From VAZQ01 sp963702695 (GTDB lineage Bacteria > Pseudomonadota > Alphaproteobacteria > Rhizobiales > Xanthobacteraceae): a stretch of 64,000 nt of DNA. This document shows positions 42,192-52,700 of the stretch, one piece after another. Numbering within the stretch: position 1 is the first letter of the stretch; every line of letters begins with the position of its first letter. The notes under the pieces were generated by a model. It was not told the DNA's origin and did no database searches. It saw nothing but the letters and a program-made list of their open reading frames with translations. The translations under genes and the position numbers were made by a program. The stretch lies in assembly GCA_963702695.1 (NCBI GenBank), contig CAVPDS010000005.1, positions 1 through 64,000 of the forward strand, in the 5' to 3' direction.

Positions 42192-42736
42192 GGGTCGCTC
42201 CCGAGCCGGGCCGCGACCAATCGGCCGACTTCGCGGGCGATGAGCCCGCTGATGATCGGCAGCGGCAGCGCGACGATGATGCGCCAGAGCACGAAGTGTG
42301 GGCCGAAGAACGGCAGTTCCCAGATCAGCGCGCGATTGTAGCCGAGCAGGTTCCAGGCGGTGATGAACGCGATCGCGGTGCCGACGTCGGCGCCCAGCAG
42401 CAGGAACGCGCCGGCGACCGGATAGATCGTGAGCGGCCCGCCCGGCAGCGCCGCGCCCATGACCATGGCGATCAGCAGGCCGAACAGGCCCGACTCCTCG
42501 CCGACCAGCCGCGCCACGACTTCCTTCGGCAGCAGCCGCGTGACGAAGGCGCTGATCAGGCACCCGGCCAGCATCTTCGGCAGCATGCCGAGATAGAGTT
42601 CGAAGTCGCCCACCAGGATGTGGATGAAGCGGTCATAGCCGTCGCGGACATAGACGGTGACGGCGGCGCTGACGGAGATTGCTGCAATGACGGCCGTCGA
42701 CCATTCGAAAGTTCTGACCCGTCGGCGTTCGGCCAT
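42182..42736 (-). CDS. permease half-protein A (UPF0718/DUF318-like)
   Basis: A 184-residue protein with four or five hydrophobic helices. MVMGAALPGGPLTIYPVAGAF is the family motif and mirrors GAATPGGAV in the partner gene. ATG 42736 (MAERRRV) is chosen over a longer frame from 42772. The stop overlaps the start of half-protein B, so a heterodimer made in equal amounts is likely. Confidence 0.72.
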   Translation of the reverse strand: MAERRRVRTFEWSTAVIAAISVSAAVTVYVRDGYDRFIHILVGDFELYLGMLPKMLAGCLISAFVTRLLPKEVVARLVGEESGLFGLLIAMVMGAALPGGPLTIYPVAGAFLLLGADVGTAIAFITAWNLLGYNRALIWELPFFGPHFVLWRIIVALPLPIISGLIAREVGRLVAARLGSDPWK

Positions 42737-42847
42737 GAATGCGCAAGGACTCTGGTTCGGCGATGGCGACAACTCATCCTGGCCGCTACGCGCGCCGCGT
42801 TCAAGTAGAAACCCCGCATGGCCGTTGGTTTCCGTTGCGCGTTCGCG

Positions 42848-43843
42848 TCATCCCATCGGAAGAAGGCCGAGCCGGTCGAGCAGGCGGAGGTCGCGGTCGC
42901 GGCCCGGATTGGGCGTGGTGAGCAGCTTCGGGCCGTAGAAGATCGAGTTCGCGCCGGCGAGGAAGCAGAGCGCCTGCGTCTCTTCGCTCATGTCGTCGCG
43001 CCCGGCCGAGAGGCGCACCACCGACGCCGGCATCGTGAGTCGCGCGACCGCGACCGTGCGCACGAACTCGATCGGATCGAGCGCCGCGCCGTCCGCGAGC
43101 GGCGTGCCCGCGACCTTGACCAGAAGGTTGATCGGAACGCTCTCGGGATGCTCCGGCAAGTTCGCGAGCGTCACGATCATGCCGGCGCGGTCGTCCACGC
43201 TTTCCCCCATCCCCACGATGCCGCCGCAGCACACGTGGATGCCGGCGTCGCGCACATGCGCGAGCGTCGCAAGCCGGTCGGCATAGGTGCGCGTGGTGAT
43301 GATCGCGCCGTAATATTCCGGCGAGGTGTCGAGGTTGTGATTGTAGTAATCGAGGCCGGCGGTCTTGAGCCGCTGCGCCTGCTCGCCCGTGAGCATGCCG
43401 AGCGTCGCGCAGGTTTCGAGGCCGAGTGCGCGCACGCCCTCGACCATGGCACAGACCTGTTCGAGATCGCGGTCCTTCGGCGAGCGCCAGGCCGCGCCCA
43501 TGCAGAAGCGGCTTGCACCGCCGGCCTTGGCCGCGCTTGCCTCGGCGAGCACCGCGTCGACGCTCATGAGCTTGTCGGCCTCGACGCCGGTGTCGTAACG
43601 CGCGCTCTGCGGACAGTAGGCGCAGTCTTCCGGGCAGCCGCCGGTCTTGATCGAGAGCAGCGTCGAGATCTGTACCTCGCGCGGGTCGAAATTCTCGCGA
43701 TGGACGCGCTGCGCCTGGAACATCAGTTCCGGGAACGGCAGCGCGAACAATGCGCGCACTTCCGCGCGCGTCCAGTCGTGCCGGATGTGGGCGAATTCGT
43801 CGTGTGCGGACGACGCAGCGGGCGAAAGGCTGGCCAGGGACAT
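42848..43843 (-). CDS. bioB: biotin synthase
   Basis: A 331-residue radical-SAM enzyme that inserts sulfur into dethiobiotin. The 4Fe-4S motif is CPEDCAYC. YYNHNLDTS and the later CGGIVGMGES and ARLTMPASVVRLSAGR segments are typical of BioB and include the 2Fe-2S ligands. ATG 43843 follows GGAGG; an upstream in-frame GTG (43882) is less likely. No other bio genes are present nearby. Confidence 0.94.
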   Translation of the reverse strand: MSLASLSPAASSAHDEFAHIRHDWTRAEVRALFALPFPELMFQAQRVHRENFDPREVQISTLLSIKTGGCPEDCAYCPQSARYDTGVEADKLMSVDAVLAEASAAKAGGASRFCMGAAWRSPKDRDLEQVCAMVEGVRALGLETCATLGMLTGEQAQRLKTAGLDYYNHNLDTSPEYYGAIITTRTYADRLATLAHVRDAGIHVCCGGIVGMGESVDDRAGMIVTLANLPEHPESVPINLLVKVAGTPLADGAALDPIEFVRTVAVARLTMPASVVRLSAGRDDMSEETQALCFLAGANSIFYGPKLLTTPNPGRDRDLRLLDRLGLLPMG

Positions 43844-43897
43844 GCGTTGCGGCCTCCGGGCGCCTTTTACCGCAACGGCCACCTCAAGTCATGCCAG

Positions 43898-44305
43898 TCA
43901 GTGCAAAGTCCGGCCGCCGTCCACCACCCGCAGCTCGATGCGGCCGATCAGCATGGCGCGCTCCGCTTCAGCAGCGCGCAGGGCGGCGCGCGCTTGCTGC
44001 AAGGTGCTGTTGTTCGAACCGAACAGGACGATGCCGCCGATCAAGGCGGCGATCGCCGCGATCGCCGTGGTCGCGGAATCGATCAGGCCGATGGCGGTGA
44101 CCACGATCAGGACGCCGCCCACGGCCATCGCAAGGCGCGCCAGCAGGGTGAGCTTGCGGCAGTTCTCGATCTCGGCCGTCAGCGCCTCGATGAGAGCTTC
44201 GAGCCGCACGATCTCGTCCCGAGCGTCAGCTTCGTCCATGGCTTTCCGTGGTCCGTGCGCGGGCCTGAAATAGCGCTCGCTGAGGTCGACGCTCTCGCCC
44301 TCCAT
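43898..44305 (-). CDS. membrane protein of unknown function in the formate dehydrogenase cluster
   Basis: A 135-residue protein. An N-terminal acidic helix with coiled-coil tendency (IVRLEALIEALTAEIENCRK) is followed by two transmembrane segments (about 55-95) and a cytosolic helix (QQARAALRAAEAERAML). ATG 44305 has AGGAGA in front. It is 9 bases after the formate dehydrogenase alpha gene, so probably cotranscribed. It is not FdsC or FdsD. Function unknown. Confidence 0.65.
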   Translation of the reverse strand: MEGESVDLSERYFRPAHGPRKAMDEADARDEIVRLEALIEALTAEIENCRKLTLLARLAMAVGGVLIVVTAIGLIDSATTAIAAIAALIGGIVLFGSNNSTLQQARAALRAAEAERAMLIGRIELRVVDGGRTLH

Positions 44306-44314
44306 CACGTTCTC

Positions 44315-47218
44315 CTACTCTGCCGCGACCCGCGCCGGATTAACGGCCTCGACCTGCGCCGCGCAGAACTTGAACTCCGGTATCTTTCCGAACGGATCGA
44401 GCGCGGGATTGGTGAGCAGGTTCGCCGCCGCCTCGACGAAGGCGAACGGGATGAACACGACCCCGTCGGGGACCGCGTCGTCCTGGCGTGCGATCAGTTC
44501 CACGGCGCCGCGGCGCGTGGTGACGCGCACCGGATCGCCGGCCTCGATGCCGAGCCTGGTGAGCGTGCCGCGCGAGACGTTGGCGACCGCCGACGGCTCG
44601 AGCGCGTCGAGCGTCGTGGAGCGGCGGGTCATCGCGCCGGTGTGCCAATGTTCGAGTTGGCGGCCGGTGGTAAGGATGTACGGGAACTCGGCGTCGGGCG
44701 TCTCATCCGGCGGCGTGAGCTTTGCGGCGACGAGCTTGCCGAAGCCGCCCGGACGCGGAAAACCCTTGTCGAACACGACGTCGTGGCCGGGCTGGTCGGG
44801 CGCGTCCGAAGGATAGGTCACCGCGCTTTCGCGCTCGATGCGCTCCCAGGAGATGTTGTCGAGCGACGGCATCAGCGACGCCATCTCGGTGTAGATCTCG
44901 CTCGGATGCTGGTAGTTCCACGGCAGACCGATGCGGCGGCCGAGTTCCTGGATGAGCCACCAGTCGTGCCGCGTGTCGCCTGGCAGTGGCAGCGCCTGCC
45001 GCCCCATCTGCACTTGCCGGTTGGTGTTGGTGACGGTGCCGTCCTTCTCCGGCCAGGCGGACGCGGGCAGCACCACGTCGGCATATACCGCGGTCTCGGT
45101 GAGGAAGAGGTCCTGCACCACGAGATGTTCGAGGTGGGCGAGAGCCTGGCGCGCGTGGTTGAGATCGGGGTCGGACATCGCCGGGTTCTCGCCCATGATG
45201 TACATGCCCTTGATCACGTCGGCGTGGACCGCGTCCATGATCTCGACCACGGTGAGGCCTTTCTTCGGGTCGAGCTTGGTGGCCCAGGCCTGTTCGTACC
45301 TGTCGCGGATGCCGGCGTCCTCGACCGACTTGTAGTCGGGGAAGAACATCGGGATCAGCCCGGCGTCGGAAGCGCCCTGCACGTTGTTCTGGCCGCGCAA
45401 CGGATGCAGCCCGGTGCCGGGCCGGCCGATCTGGCCGGTGATCAGCGAAAGTGCGATCAGGCAGCGTGCGTTGTCGGTGCCATGAGTGTGCTGCGACACG
45501 CCCATGCCCCAGAAGATGATCGCCGACTTCGCGCGCGCGAACCTGCGCGCCACGGTGCGCAGCGTGTCGGCGTCAATGCCGCAGATCGGCGCCATTTCCT
45601 CGGGCGTGAAGTCCTTGATGCTCTCGGCGAACGGGGCAAAACCCTCGACGTAGGTCTGAATGTACTGCTCGTCGTAGAGCTTCTCGGTGACGATCGTGTT
45701 GAGGATGCCGTTGAGCATCGCGACGTCGGTGCCGTTCTTGAACTGCAGCATGTGGGTGGCGTGGCGCTTGAGCGCCTGCCCACGCGGGTCCATCACGATG
45801 AGCTGCGCGCCGCGCTTGGCCGCCTGCTTGAAGAAGGTCGCGGCGACCGGGTGATTCTCGGTCGGGTTCGCGCCGATCACCACGATCACTTCGGAATTCC
45901 TGCACTCGTTGAAGCTCGCCGACACCGCGCCGGAACCGACGCCCTCCATCAGCGCCGCCACCGACGACGCGTGGCAGAGCCGCGTGCAATGGTCGACATT
46001 GTTGGTGCCGAAGCCGGTGCGTACGAGTTTCTGGAAGAGATAGGCCTCCTCGTTCGAGCCCTTGGCCGAGCCGAACCCCGCGAGCGCCTTCGGCCCGTCG
46101 CGGTCGCGGATTTTCTTCAGCCCCGACGCGGCGCGGTCGAGCGCTTCGTCCCAGGTGGCCTCGCGGAAATGCGTCCACGGGTTGGCGGGGTCTATGAACT
46201 CGTGCGGGATTTTGGGAACGCCGTCCTTGCGGATCATCGGCTTGAGCAGCCGCTGCGAGTTGTGCACGTAGTCGAAGCCGAAGCGGCCTTTCACGCACAG
46301 CCGGTTCTGGTTCGCCGGGCCGTTGCGGCCTTCGACGTAGAGCAGCTTGTCGTCCTTGATCTGATAGGTGAGCTGGCAGCCGACCCCGCAATAAGGACAG
46401 ACGCTGTTCACTTCGCGGTCGGGATACTGGGTGCGCACATTGGCATCATCGACCAGTGTCGCCGGCATCAGCGCCCCGGTCGGGCACGCCTGCACACATT
46501 CGCCGCAGGCCACGCAAGTGGAAGCGCCCATCGGATCGTCGAAGTCGAACACGATCTTCTCGCCGTGCCCGCGGCCGGCCATGCCGATCACGTCGTTGAC
46601 TTGCACCTCGCGGCAGGCGCGGACGCAAAGGTTGCACTGGATGCAGGCGTCGAGATTGACCGCCATCGCGGGATGGCTGCGATCCGGCGCGGGCGTCGCG
46701 CGGCGCGGGAAGCGGCTCGCCTCGACCTTCTGCCGGGTCACCGTCTTCCAGAACTCGGACTCCGGGTCATGCGAAGTCGCGCGCGCGGGCTGATCGGTGA
46801 CCAGGAGTTCGGCCACCATCTTGCGCGCGGTTCTGGCGCGGTCGGTGTCGGTCTTCACTTTCATGCCCGGCGCCGGCTTGCGGATGCAGCTCGCCGCCAG
46901 CACGCGCTCACCTTCGATCTCGACCATGCAGACGCGGCAATTGCCGTCGGGCCGGTAGCCGGGCTTGGGCGAGTAGCACAGGTGCGGCAGCTTGATGCCG
47001 TAGCGGCGCGCGGTGCGGAAGATGGTCTCGCCCTCCGGCGCTTCGACCTCCTGCCCGTCGAGCGTGAAGCGGATGGTCGCCGGCCCGCTGCCGCGATCGC
47101 TGCCGGCGTCGAAATTGACGTTGGGCCGGCCCTCGCCCTTGGTGCTGCCACCGGCCGCGCCCTTCTGGTCGTGGCCGTAGCCGACCGGCTTGTCAGGACT
47201 GTTGCCGTCCGTCGTCAT
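44315..47218 (-). CDS. NAD-linked formate dehydrogenase alpha subunit
   Basis: A 967-residue molybdopterin (Mo or W) enzyme. An N-terminal 2Fe-2S domain has C81, C94, C97 and C111. A NuoG-like segment follows, then two 4Fe-4S clusters (CIQCNLCVRAC, CVACGECVQAC) and the catalytic domain with its own cluster (CPYCGVGC). The metal-ligand cysteine lies in the conserved HCTRLCH region. It oxidises formate to CO2 and passes electrons through the clusters to the NADH-producing beta subunit. The length resembles the two-subunit tungsten enzyme FDH1 of Methylobacterium. A DUF559 gene lies between it and the beta gene. Confidence 0.93.
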   Translation of the reverse strand: MTTDGNSPDKPVGYGHDQKGAAGGSTKGEGRPNVNFDAGSDRGSGPATIRFTLDGQEVEAPEGETIFRTARRYGIKLPHLCYSPKPGYRPDGNCRVCMVEIEGERVLAASCIRKPAPGMKVKTDTDRARTARKMVAELLVTDQPARATSHDPESEFWKTVTRQKVEASRFPRRATPAPDRSHPAMAVNLDACIQCNLCVRACREVQVNDVIGMAGRGHGEKIVFDFDDPMGASTCVACGECVQACPTGALMPATLVDDANVRTQYPDREVNSVCPYCGVGCQLTYQIKDDKLLYVEGRNGPANQNRLCVKGRFGFDYVHNSQRLLKPMIRKDGVPKIPHEFIDPANPWTHFREATWDEALDRAASGLKKIRDRDGPKALAGFGSAKGSNEEAYLFQKLVRTGFGTNNVDHCTRLCHASSVAALMEGVGSGAVSASFNECRNSEVIVVIGANPTENHPVAATFFKQAAKRGAQLIVMDPRGQALKRHATHMLQFKNGTDVAMLNGILNTIVTEKLYDEQYIQTYVEGFAPFAESIKDFTPEEMAPICGIDADTLRTVARRFARAKSAIIFWGMGVSQHTHGTDNARCLIALSLITGQIGRPGTGLHPLRGQNNVQGASDAGLIPMFFPDYKSVEDAGIRDRYEQAWATKLDPKKGLTVVEIMDAVHADVIKGMYIMGENPAMSDPDLNHARQALAHLEHLVVQDLFLTETAVYADVVLPASAWPEKDGTVTNTNRQVQMGRQALPLPGDTRHDWWLIQELGRRIGLPWNYQHPSEIYTEMASLMPSLDNISWERIERESAVTYPSDAPDQPGHDVVFDKGFPRPGGFGKLVAAKLTPPDETPDAEFPYILTTGRQLEHWHTGAMTRRSTTLDALEPSAVANVSRGTLTRLGIEAGDPVRVTTRRGAVELIARQDDAVPDGVVFIPFAFVEAAANLLTNPALDPFGKIPEFKFCAAQVEAVNPARVAAE

Positions 47219-47645
47219 TGAATGAAGTCCTCGTCGCTTGCGCAGGTGCGCTCCCCTCCCCCTTGTGGGGAGGGGTTGGGGGTGGGGTCTTGTCGTGCGC
47301 TGCCTGGAGAATCGCTTCACCGACCGAGCGCGGTGTCTTCAATACATCGTTGTTCCAGAAACGAAGCACGCGATAACCCTGTGATTGAAGCCAAGCCGTT
47401 CGACGTTCGTCATACGCTCGCTGCTGCTCTGCATGCTGGCTTCCATCGATCTCAATCACCAGCGTTCCAGCGTACCAGACAAAATCAACGATATAACTTC
47501 CGATTGGCGCCTGCCTGCGAAAGTGCATTCCGAGCGGCTTCAAGCTTCGCAACAGCAGCCACATCCTGCGCTCAGCGTCAGTCGGGCTGTGGCGCAACAA
47601 CTGCGCTCGCTTCCGGGTTCGAACTTCGATGCTGCTATGAGGCAT
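47193..47645 (-). CDS. DUF559 (PD-(D/E)XK-type) endonuclease domain protein
   Basis: A 150-residue protein. Its core RMWLLLRSLKPLGMHFRRQA, then YIVDFVWYAGTLVIEIDGSQH (active-site D and E-x-D) and YRVLRFWNNDVL is the Vsr-like DUF559 fold. The C-terminus reads TPPPTPPHKGEGS because the reading frame runs into a palindromic repeat at 47251. A matching repeat, inverted, lies upstream at 47671. It sits within the formate dehydrogenase operon and overlaps the alpha gene start by 26 bases. Its function is unknown; it is not needed for dehydrogenase activity. Confidence 0.82.
   Translation of the reverse strand: MPHSSIEVRTRKRAQLLRHSPTDAERRMWLLLRSLKPLGMHFRRQAPIGSYIVDFVWYAGTLVIEIDGSQHAEQQRAYDERRTAWLQSQGYRVLRFWNNDVLKTPRSVGEAILQAAHDKTPPPTPPHKGEGSAPAQATRTSFNDDGRQQS
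47251..47288. repeat. palindromic repeat, left copy flanking the DUF559 gene
   Basis: CCCCTCCCCCTTGTGGGGAG is followed by GGGTTGGGGGTGGGG. The same 20-base palindrome core appears in inverted orientation at 47671-47723, so the DUF559 gene is bracketed by inverted copies. The copy overlaps the 3' end of its coding frame. Confidence 0.75.
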
Positions 47646-47670
47646 ATCCCAAGTTCCGAATCCCTCGACT

Positions 47671-47723
47671 AACCCCACCCCGGCTCGCTTCGCTCCCCCC
47701 CTCCCCACAAGGGGGAGGGGGGG
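47671..47723. repeat. palindromic repeat, right copy flanking the DUF559 gene
   Basis: CCCCACCCC, a GGCTCGCTTCGC spacer, then CCCTCCCCACAAGGGGGAG. It is the inverted partner of the repeat at 47251. It lies between the formate dehydrogenase beta gene and DUF559. Confidence 0.75.
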
Positions 47724-47737
47724 ACCGTGCCGTTGAA

Positions 47738-49441
<1,704 letters not shown>

Positions 49442-49477
49442 CGCGGCGCTCCTTGACTTTGCCCCTCAGCGGGAGAT

Positions 49478-51175
49478 TTAGAACAATCCAACGATCCGTC
49501 CATCGGCGCCTACGTCGATCGAGTCCGCCGCAGGCACGCGCGGCAGGCCGGGCATGGTCATGATCTCTCCGCAGATCGCCACCACGAACTCGGCGCCCGC
49601 GGAGAGCCGTACCTCGCGCACGGGAATGGAGAAGCCGGTCGGGGCGCCCTTGAGATCCGGATTCGTGGAGAACGAATACTGCGTCTTGGCGATACAGACC
49701 GGGAGCTTGCCGAAGCCCATCTCCTCCCAGGTCTTGAGCTGATCCTTCACCGGCTTGTCGGCGGTCGCATCATCGGCGCCATAGATCTCCTTGGCGATGG
49801 TGCGCACCTTCTCGAACAGCGGCATGTCGTCGGGATAGAGGAACTTGAGCCTGCCCTGGCCCGCATCGATCGTCTTGACCACAGCACGTGCGACGTCGGC
49901 CGCGCCTTCGCCGCCCATCGCCCAATGATCGGCCATCAGCGCCTCGACGCCGAGCGCCTTGCACTTGTCCTTCACCAGCGCGATCTCGGCGTCGGTGTCG
50001 GCGGAGAAGCGGTTGATCGAGATCACCGCCGGCAGGCCGAACTTCTGCACGTTCTCGACGTGGCGCTGCAGGTTCGTCATGCCGGCTTCGAGCGCCTTGA
50101 GGTTCTCGGTCTTGAGATCCTCCTTCTTGACGCCGCCGTGCATCTTGAGCGCGCGAATGGTCGCGACCAGCACGACGCAATCGGGTGCCAGCCCGGCCTT
50201 GCGGCACTTGATGTCGAGGAACTTCTCCATGCCGAGGTCGGCGCCGAAGCCTGCTTCCGTCACCACGTAATCGGCGAGCTTGAGCGCCGTCGTCGTCGCC
50301 ATCACCGAGTTGCAGCCGTGCGCGATATTGGCGAACGGGCCGCCGTGGATGAAGGCCGGGGTGCCTTCCAGCGTCTGCACCAGGTTGGGAGAGATTGCCT
50401 CTTTCAGCAATGCCGCCATCGCGCCGTGCGCCTTCACGTCGCTGGCGCGGATCGGCTTGCGGTCGCGGGTGTAGGCGACGACGATGTTGCCGAGCCGCTT
50501 CTTGAGATCGTCGAGATCGTTGGCGAGGCAGAAGATCGCCATCACCTCGGAGGCCACGGTGATGTCGAAGCCGGCCTCGCGCGGATACCCGTTGGCGACG
50601 CCGCCGAGCGAGCAGACGATCTCGCGCAGCGCGCGGTCGTTCATGTCCAGCACCCGGCGCCAGGCCACGCGCCGCGAGTCGATGCCGAGCGGGTTGCCCC
50701 AGTAGATGTGATTGTCGATCAGCGCCGAGAGCAGATTGTGCGCCGAGGTGACGGCGTGGAAATCACCGGTAAAATGGAGGTTGATGTCCTCCATCGGTAC
50801 GACCTGGGCATAGCCGCCGCCGGCGGCGCCGCCCTTCATGCCGAACGAGGGGCCGAGCGAGGGCTCGCGCAGGCACAGCATCGCCTTCTTGCCGATGTGA
50901 TTGAGCGCGTCGGTGAGGCCGACCGTGGTGGTGGTCTTGCCCTCTCCCGCCGGCGTCGGCGAGATCGCCGAGACCAAGATCAGCTTGCCGTTCTTCCTGT
51001 CCTTGAGCGACTTGATGTAATCGATCGATATCTTGGCCTTGTAGTGCCCGTAGGGCTCGAGATTTTCTGCCGCGATGCCGAGCCGTTCGCGCGCGATGTC
51101 GAGGATCGCGCGCTTCTTGGCGGCCTGGGAGATTTCGATGTCGGACTTGGGAGACTGGTGCTGCGAGGCGGGCAT
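49478..51175 (-). CDS. fhs: formate-tetrahydrofolate ligase
   Basis: A 565-residue ATP-dependent enzyme that makes 10-formyl-THF from formate and THF. PTPAGEGKTTTTVGLTDAL is the nucleotide-binding loop, REPSLGPSFGMKGGAAGGGY the conserved family segment, and EAGFGADLGMEKF a further block. ATG 51175 (MPASQHQ) is chosen; an open frame extends 34 codons upstream without reason to use it. It lies upstream of the formate dehydrogenase genes on the same strand and gives formate an assimilatory exit into the folate pool. Confidence 0.95.
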   Translation of the reverse strand: MPASQHQSPKSDIEISQAAKKRAILDIARERLGIAAENLEPYGHYKAKISIDYIKSLKDRKNGKLILVSAISPTPAGEGKTTTTVGLTDALNHIGKKAMLCLREPSLGPSFGMKGGAAGGGYAQVVPMEDINLHFTGDFHAVTSAHNLLSALIDNHIYWGNPLGIDSRRVAWRRVLDMNDRALREIVCSLGGVANGYPREAGFDITVASEVMAIFCLANDLDDLKKRLGNIVVAYTRDRKPIRASDVKAHGAMAALLKEAISPNLVQTLEGTPAFIHGGPFANIAHGCNSVMATTTALKLADYVVTEAGFGADLGMEKFLDIKCRKAGLAPDCVVLVATIRALKMHGGVKKEDLKTENLKALEAGMTNLQRHVENVQKFGLPAVISINRFSADTDAEIALVKDKCKALGVEALMADHWAMGGEGAADVARAVVKTIDAGQGRLKFLYPDDMPLFEKVRTIAKEIYGADDATADKPVKDQLKTWEEMGFGKLPVCIAKTQYSFSTNPDLKGAPTGFSIPVREVRLSAGAEFVVAICGEIMTMPGLPRVPAADSIDVGADGRIVGLF

Positions 51176-51189
51176 GGATGATCCTGAAT

Positions 51190-51630
51190 TTAGCGGGAAT
51201 CGGATAGCGACGCGATGAAATAAAAGACGGCAGCAAGGGTGCCGAGCGCGGTGCGGACGGCGTGCAGGCGTCCCCACTTATCGATCAGGGCGCGGCTGCG
51301 CGAGTCGGCGTCGGCGATGGCGGTCCCGAGCAGCGCGTCGTTTGTGGGCTTGATCACGAACAACGTGAACGGCCACGGCAGGATCAGGCTTACGGCGCCG
51401 ACGAGCCAGAGCCACACGCCGCTCTGCCACCATGCGGCGAGGCCGAGAATCGTGCCGATGAGCGAGAGCGAGGCCTGCATCGCGGCGCCATGCTTGTAGG
51501 ACGGCTTCCACTGCGTGAGCATGGCGCGGTCGTCGAGCTGAAGCCGCGCCGGGTGCTCGCACAGGCTGACATAGATTGCCACCCCGGCGAACGCCGCAGC
51601 GACGAGCAGCGCCAACTGCCCCATCAGCAT
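51190..51630 (-). CDS. DUF1772 membrane protein
   Basis: A 146-residue protein with four hydrophobic helices (about 5-25, 55-75, 80-98, 125-143). WKPSYKHGAAMQASL and LPWPFTLFVIKPTNDALL are typical of DUF1772 (anthrone-oxygenase-like) proteins. It lies between the formyltransferase-like gene and fhs, 14 bases from fhs. The function in bacteria is not established, and the placement may be operonic chance. Confidence 0.78.
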   Translation of the reverse strand: MLMGQLALLVAAAFAGVAIYVSLCEHPARLQLDDRAMLTQWKPSYKHGAAMQASLSLIGTILGLAAWWQSGVWLWLVGAVSLILPWPFTLFVIKPTNDALLGTAIADADSRSRALIDKWGRLHAVRTALGTLAAVFYFIASLSDSR

Positions 51631-51658
51631 GTCGCGATCCCGGTGCTGACGCCGAGTA

Positions 51659-52588
51659 TCATGTCAGCCTCGTGCCGACGGCGAGCTTGGCGGTAGTGGC
51701 GAACTCGCCGGCGGTGACCTTCGGGCCGTCGGCAGGCTTGACGCGCAGCACCTTGATGCGGCCGTCGGCACAGACCACGGTGAAGCCGTCGGTCGAGACT
51801 TCGACGATCTCGCCCATCTTGCCGGCGATGCCCTTCGGATCGCGCGCCGGCAGCGGCTTCGCTTCGAAGATCTGCAGCGCGTGACCGTCGAGGTTGCTCC
51901 ACGCGCCAGGCGCCGGATTGCAGCCGCGGATGAGATTGTGGATCTGGCGCCAAGGCCGGCCCCAGTCGATATGCGCGTTGTCGGCGGAGCAACGGCCTTC
52001 GTAGGTGGCCTGCGCTTCATCCTGCTTGATGCGCGGCGCGGTGCCAGCCTTCACCAGATCGACCGCCTCAACCATGGCCTCGACGCCCATCGGGAACAGC
52101 CGGTCGAAATAAATCGTGCCGAGCGAATCGTTGGGTCCGATCGGGGTCTTCTTGGTCAGCAGCACATCGCCGGTATCGAGCCCGTTGTCGGGCCAGAAGA
52201 TCGACAGCCCGGTCTCGGTGTCGCCCTGGATGATCGGCCAGTTGATGGCGCTCGGGCCGCGGTATTTCGGCAGCAGCGAGGGGTGGTACTGGATCGAGCC
52301 GTAAGTCGGGATGTTGAGGAATTCCTCCGGCACGAACAGGGTGACGAAGGCCATCACCTGCAGGTCGGGCTCGAGCGCGCGGAATTCGTCCCACACCTCG
52401 GGCTTGCGATAGGACGCCGGCTGATGCACCGGAAGCCCGGCCGCCAGCGCCGCCTCTTTCAGCGGGTCGGCCTTCGCGCCTTCCTTCTCGGGCGCGACAT
52501 ACACGGCGACGACATTCTCGCCGCGCTTGATCAGCGCCTCCAGCACGGCCTTGCCGAACGCCTGCTGGCCGTGAACAACGATACGCAT
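51659..52588 (-). CDS. 10-formyl-THF hydrolase-like / formyltransferase-family protein
   Basis: A 309-residue two-domain protein: an N-terminal formyl-transferase fold (1-200) with catalytic H102 in YHPSLLPKYRGPSAINW and D138 in DNGLDTGD, and a C-terminal FMT_C-like OB domain. The H/D spacing and the IQGDTETGLSIFW context match the hydrolase domain of 10-formyl-THF dehydrogenase (ALDH1L1, H106/D142) better than methionyl-tRNA formyltransferase. Among oxalate/formate genes it may release formate from 10-formyl-THF or move a formyl group; the acceptor is not provable from sequence. Confidence 0.8.
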   Translation of the reverse strand: MRIVVHGQQAFGKAVLEALIKRGENVVAVYVAPEKEGAKADPLKEAALAAGLPVHQPASYRKPEVWDEFRALEPDLQVMAFVTLFVPEEFLNIPTYGSIQYHPSLLPKYRGPSAINWPIIQGDTETGLSIFWPDNGLDTGDVLLTKKTPIGPNDSLGTIYFDRLFPMGVEAMVEAVDLVKAGTAPRIKQDEAQATYEGRCSADNAHIDWGRPWRQIHNLIRGCNPAPGAWSNLDGHALQIFEAKPLPARDPKGIAGKMGEIVEVSTDGFTVVCADGRIKVLRVKPADGPKVTAGEFATTAKLAVGTRLT

Positions 52589-52611
52589 TCTGTTTCCTCC
52601 GAATCCTCACT

Positions 52612-52691
52612 CCGCCCACGCCCGCGCAAGCGGGCATCCCCTGTGCCGCCGTTTTCATGGCACCGGTCCCCGCTTTCGCGGGGACGAGCGG
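52612..52691. repeat. REP-like palindromic element
   Basis: Two small stems, CCCGC/GCGGG (52621-52632) and CCCCGC/GCGGGG (52669-52684), lie in a larger inverted layout that ends GGGGACGAGCGG, as at 2575-2587. Confidence 0.7.
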
Positions 52692-52700
52692 TCTCGACGA

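Noticed and set aside
42818..47221. A 1467-codon open frame on the plus strand
   Set aside because: It runs opposite biotin synthase and formate dehydrogenase alpha. Its composition (His/Arg/Asp/Gly-rich, no domain) is that of an antisense shadow in GC-rich DNA.
47251..47723. CRISPR-like repeats
   Set aside because: Only two copies in inverted orientation with a gene between; no spacers and no cas genes.
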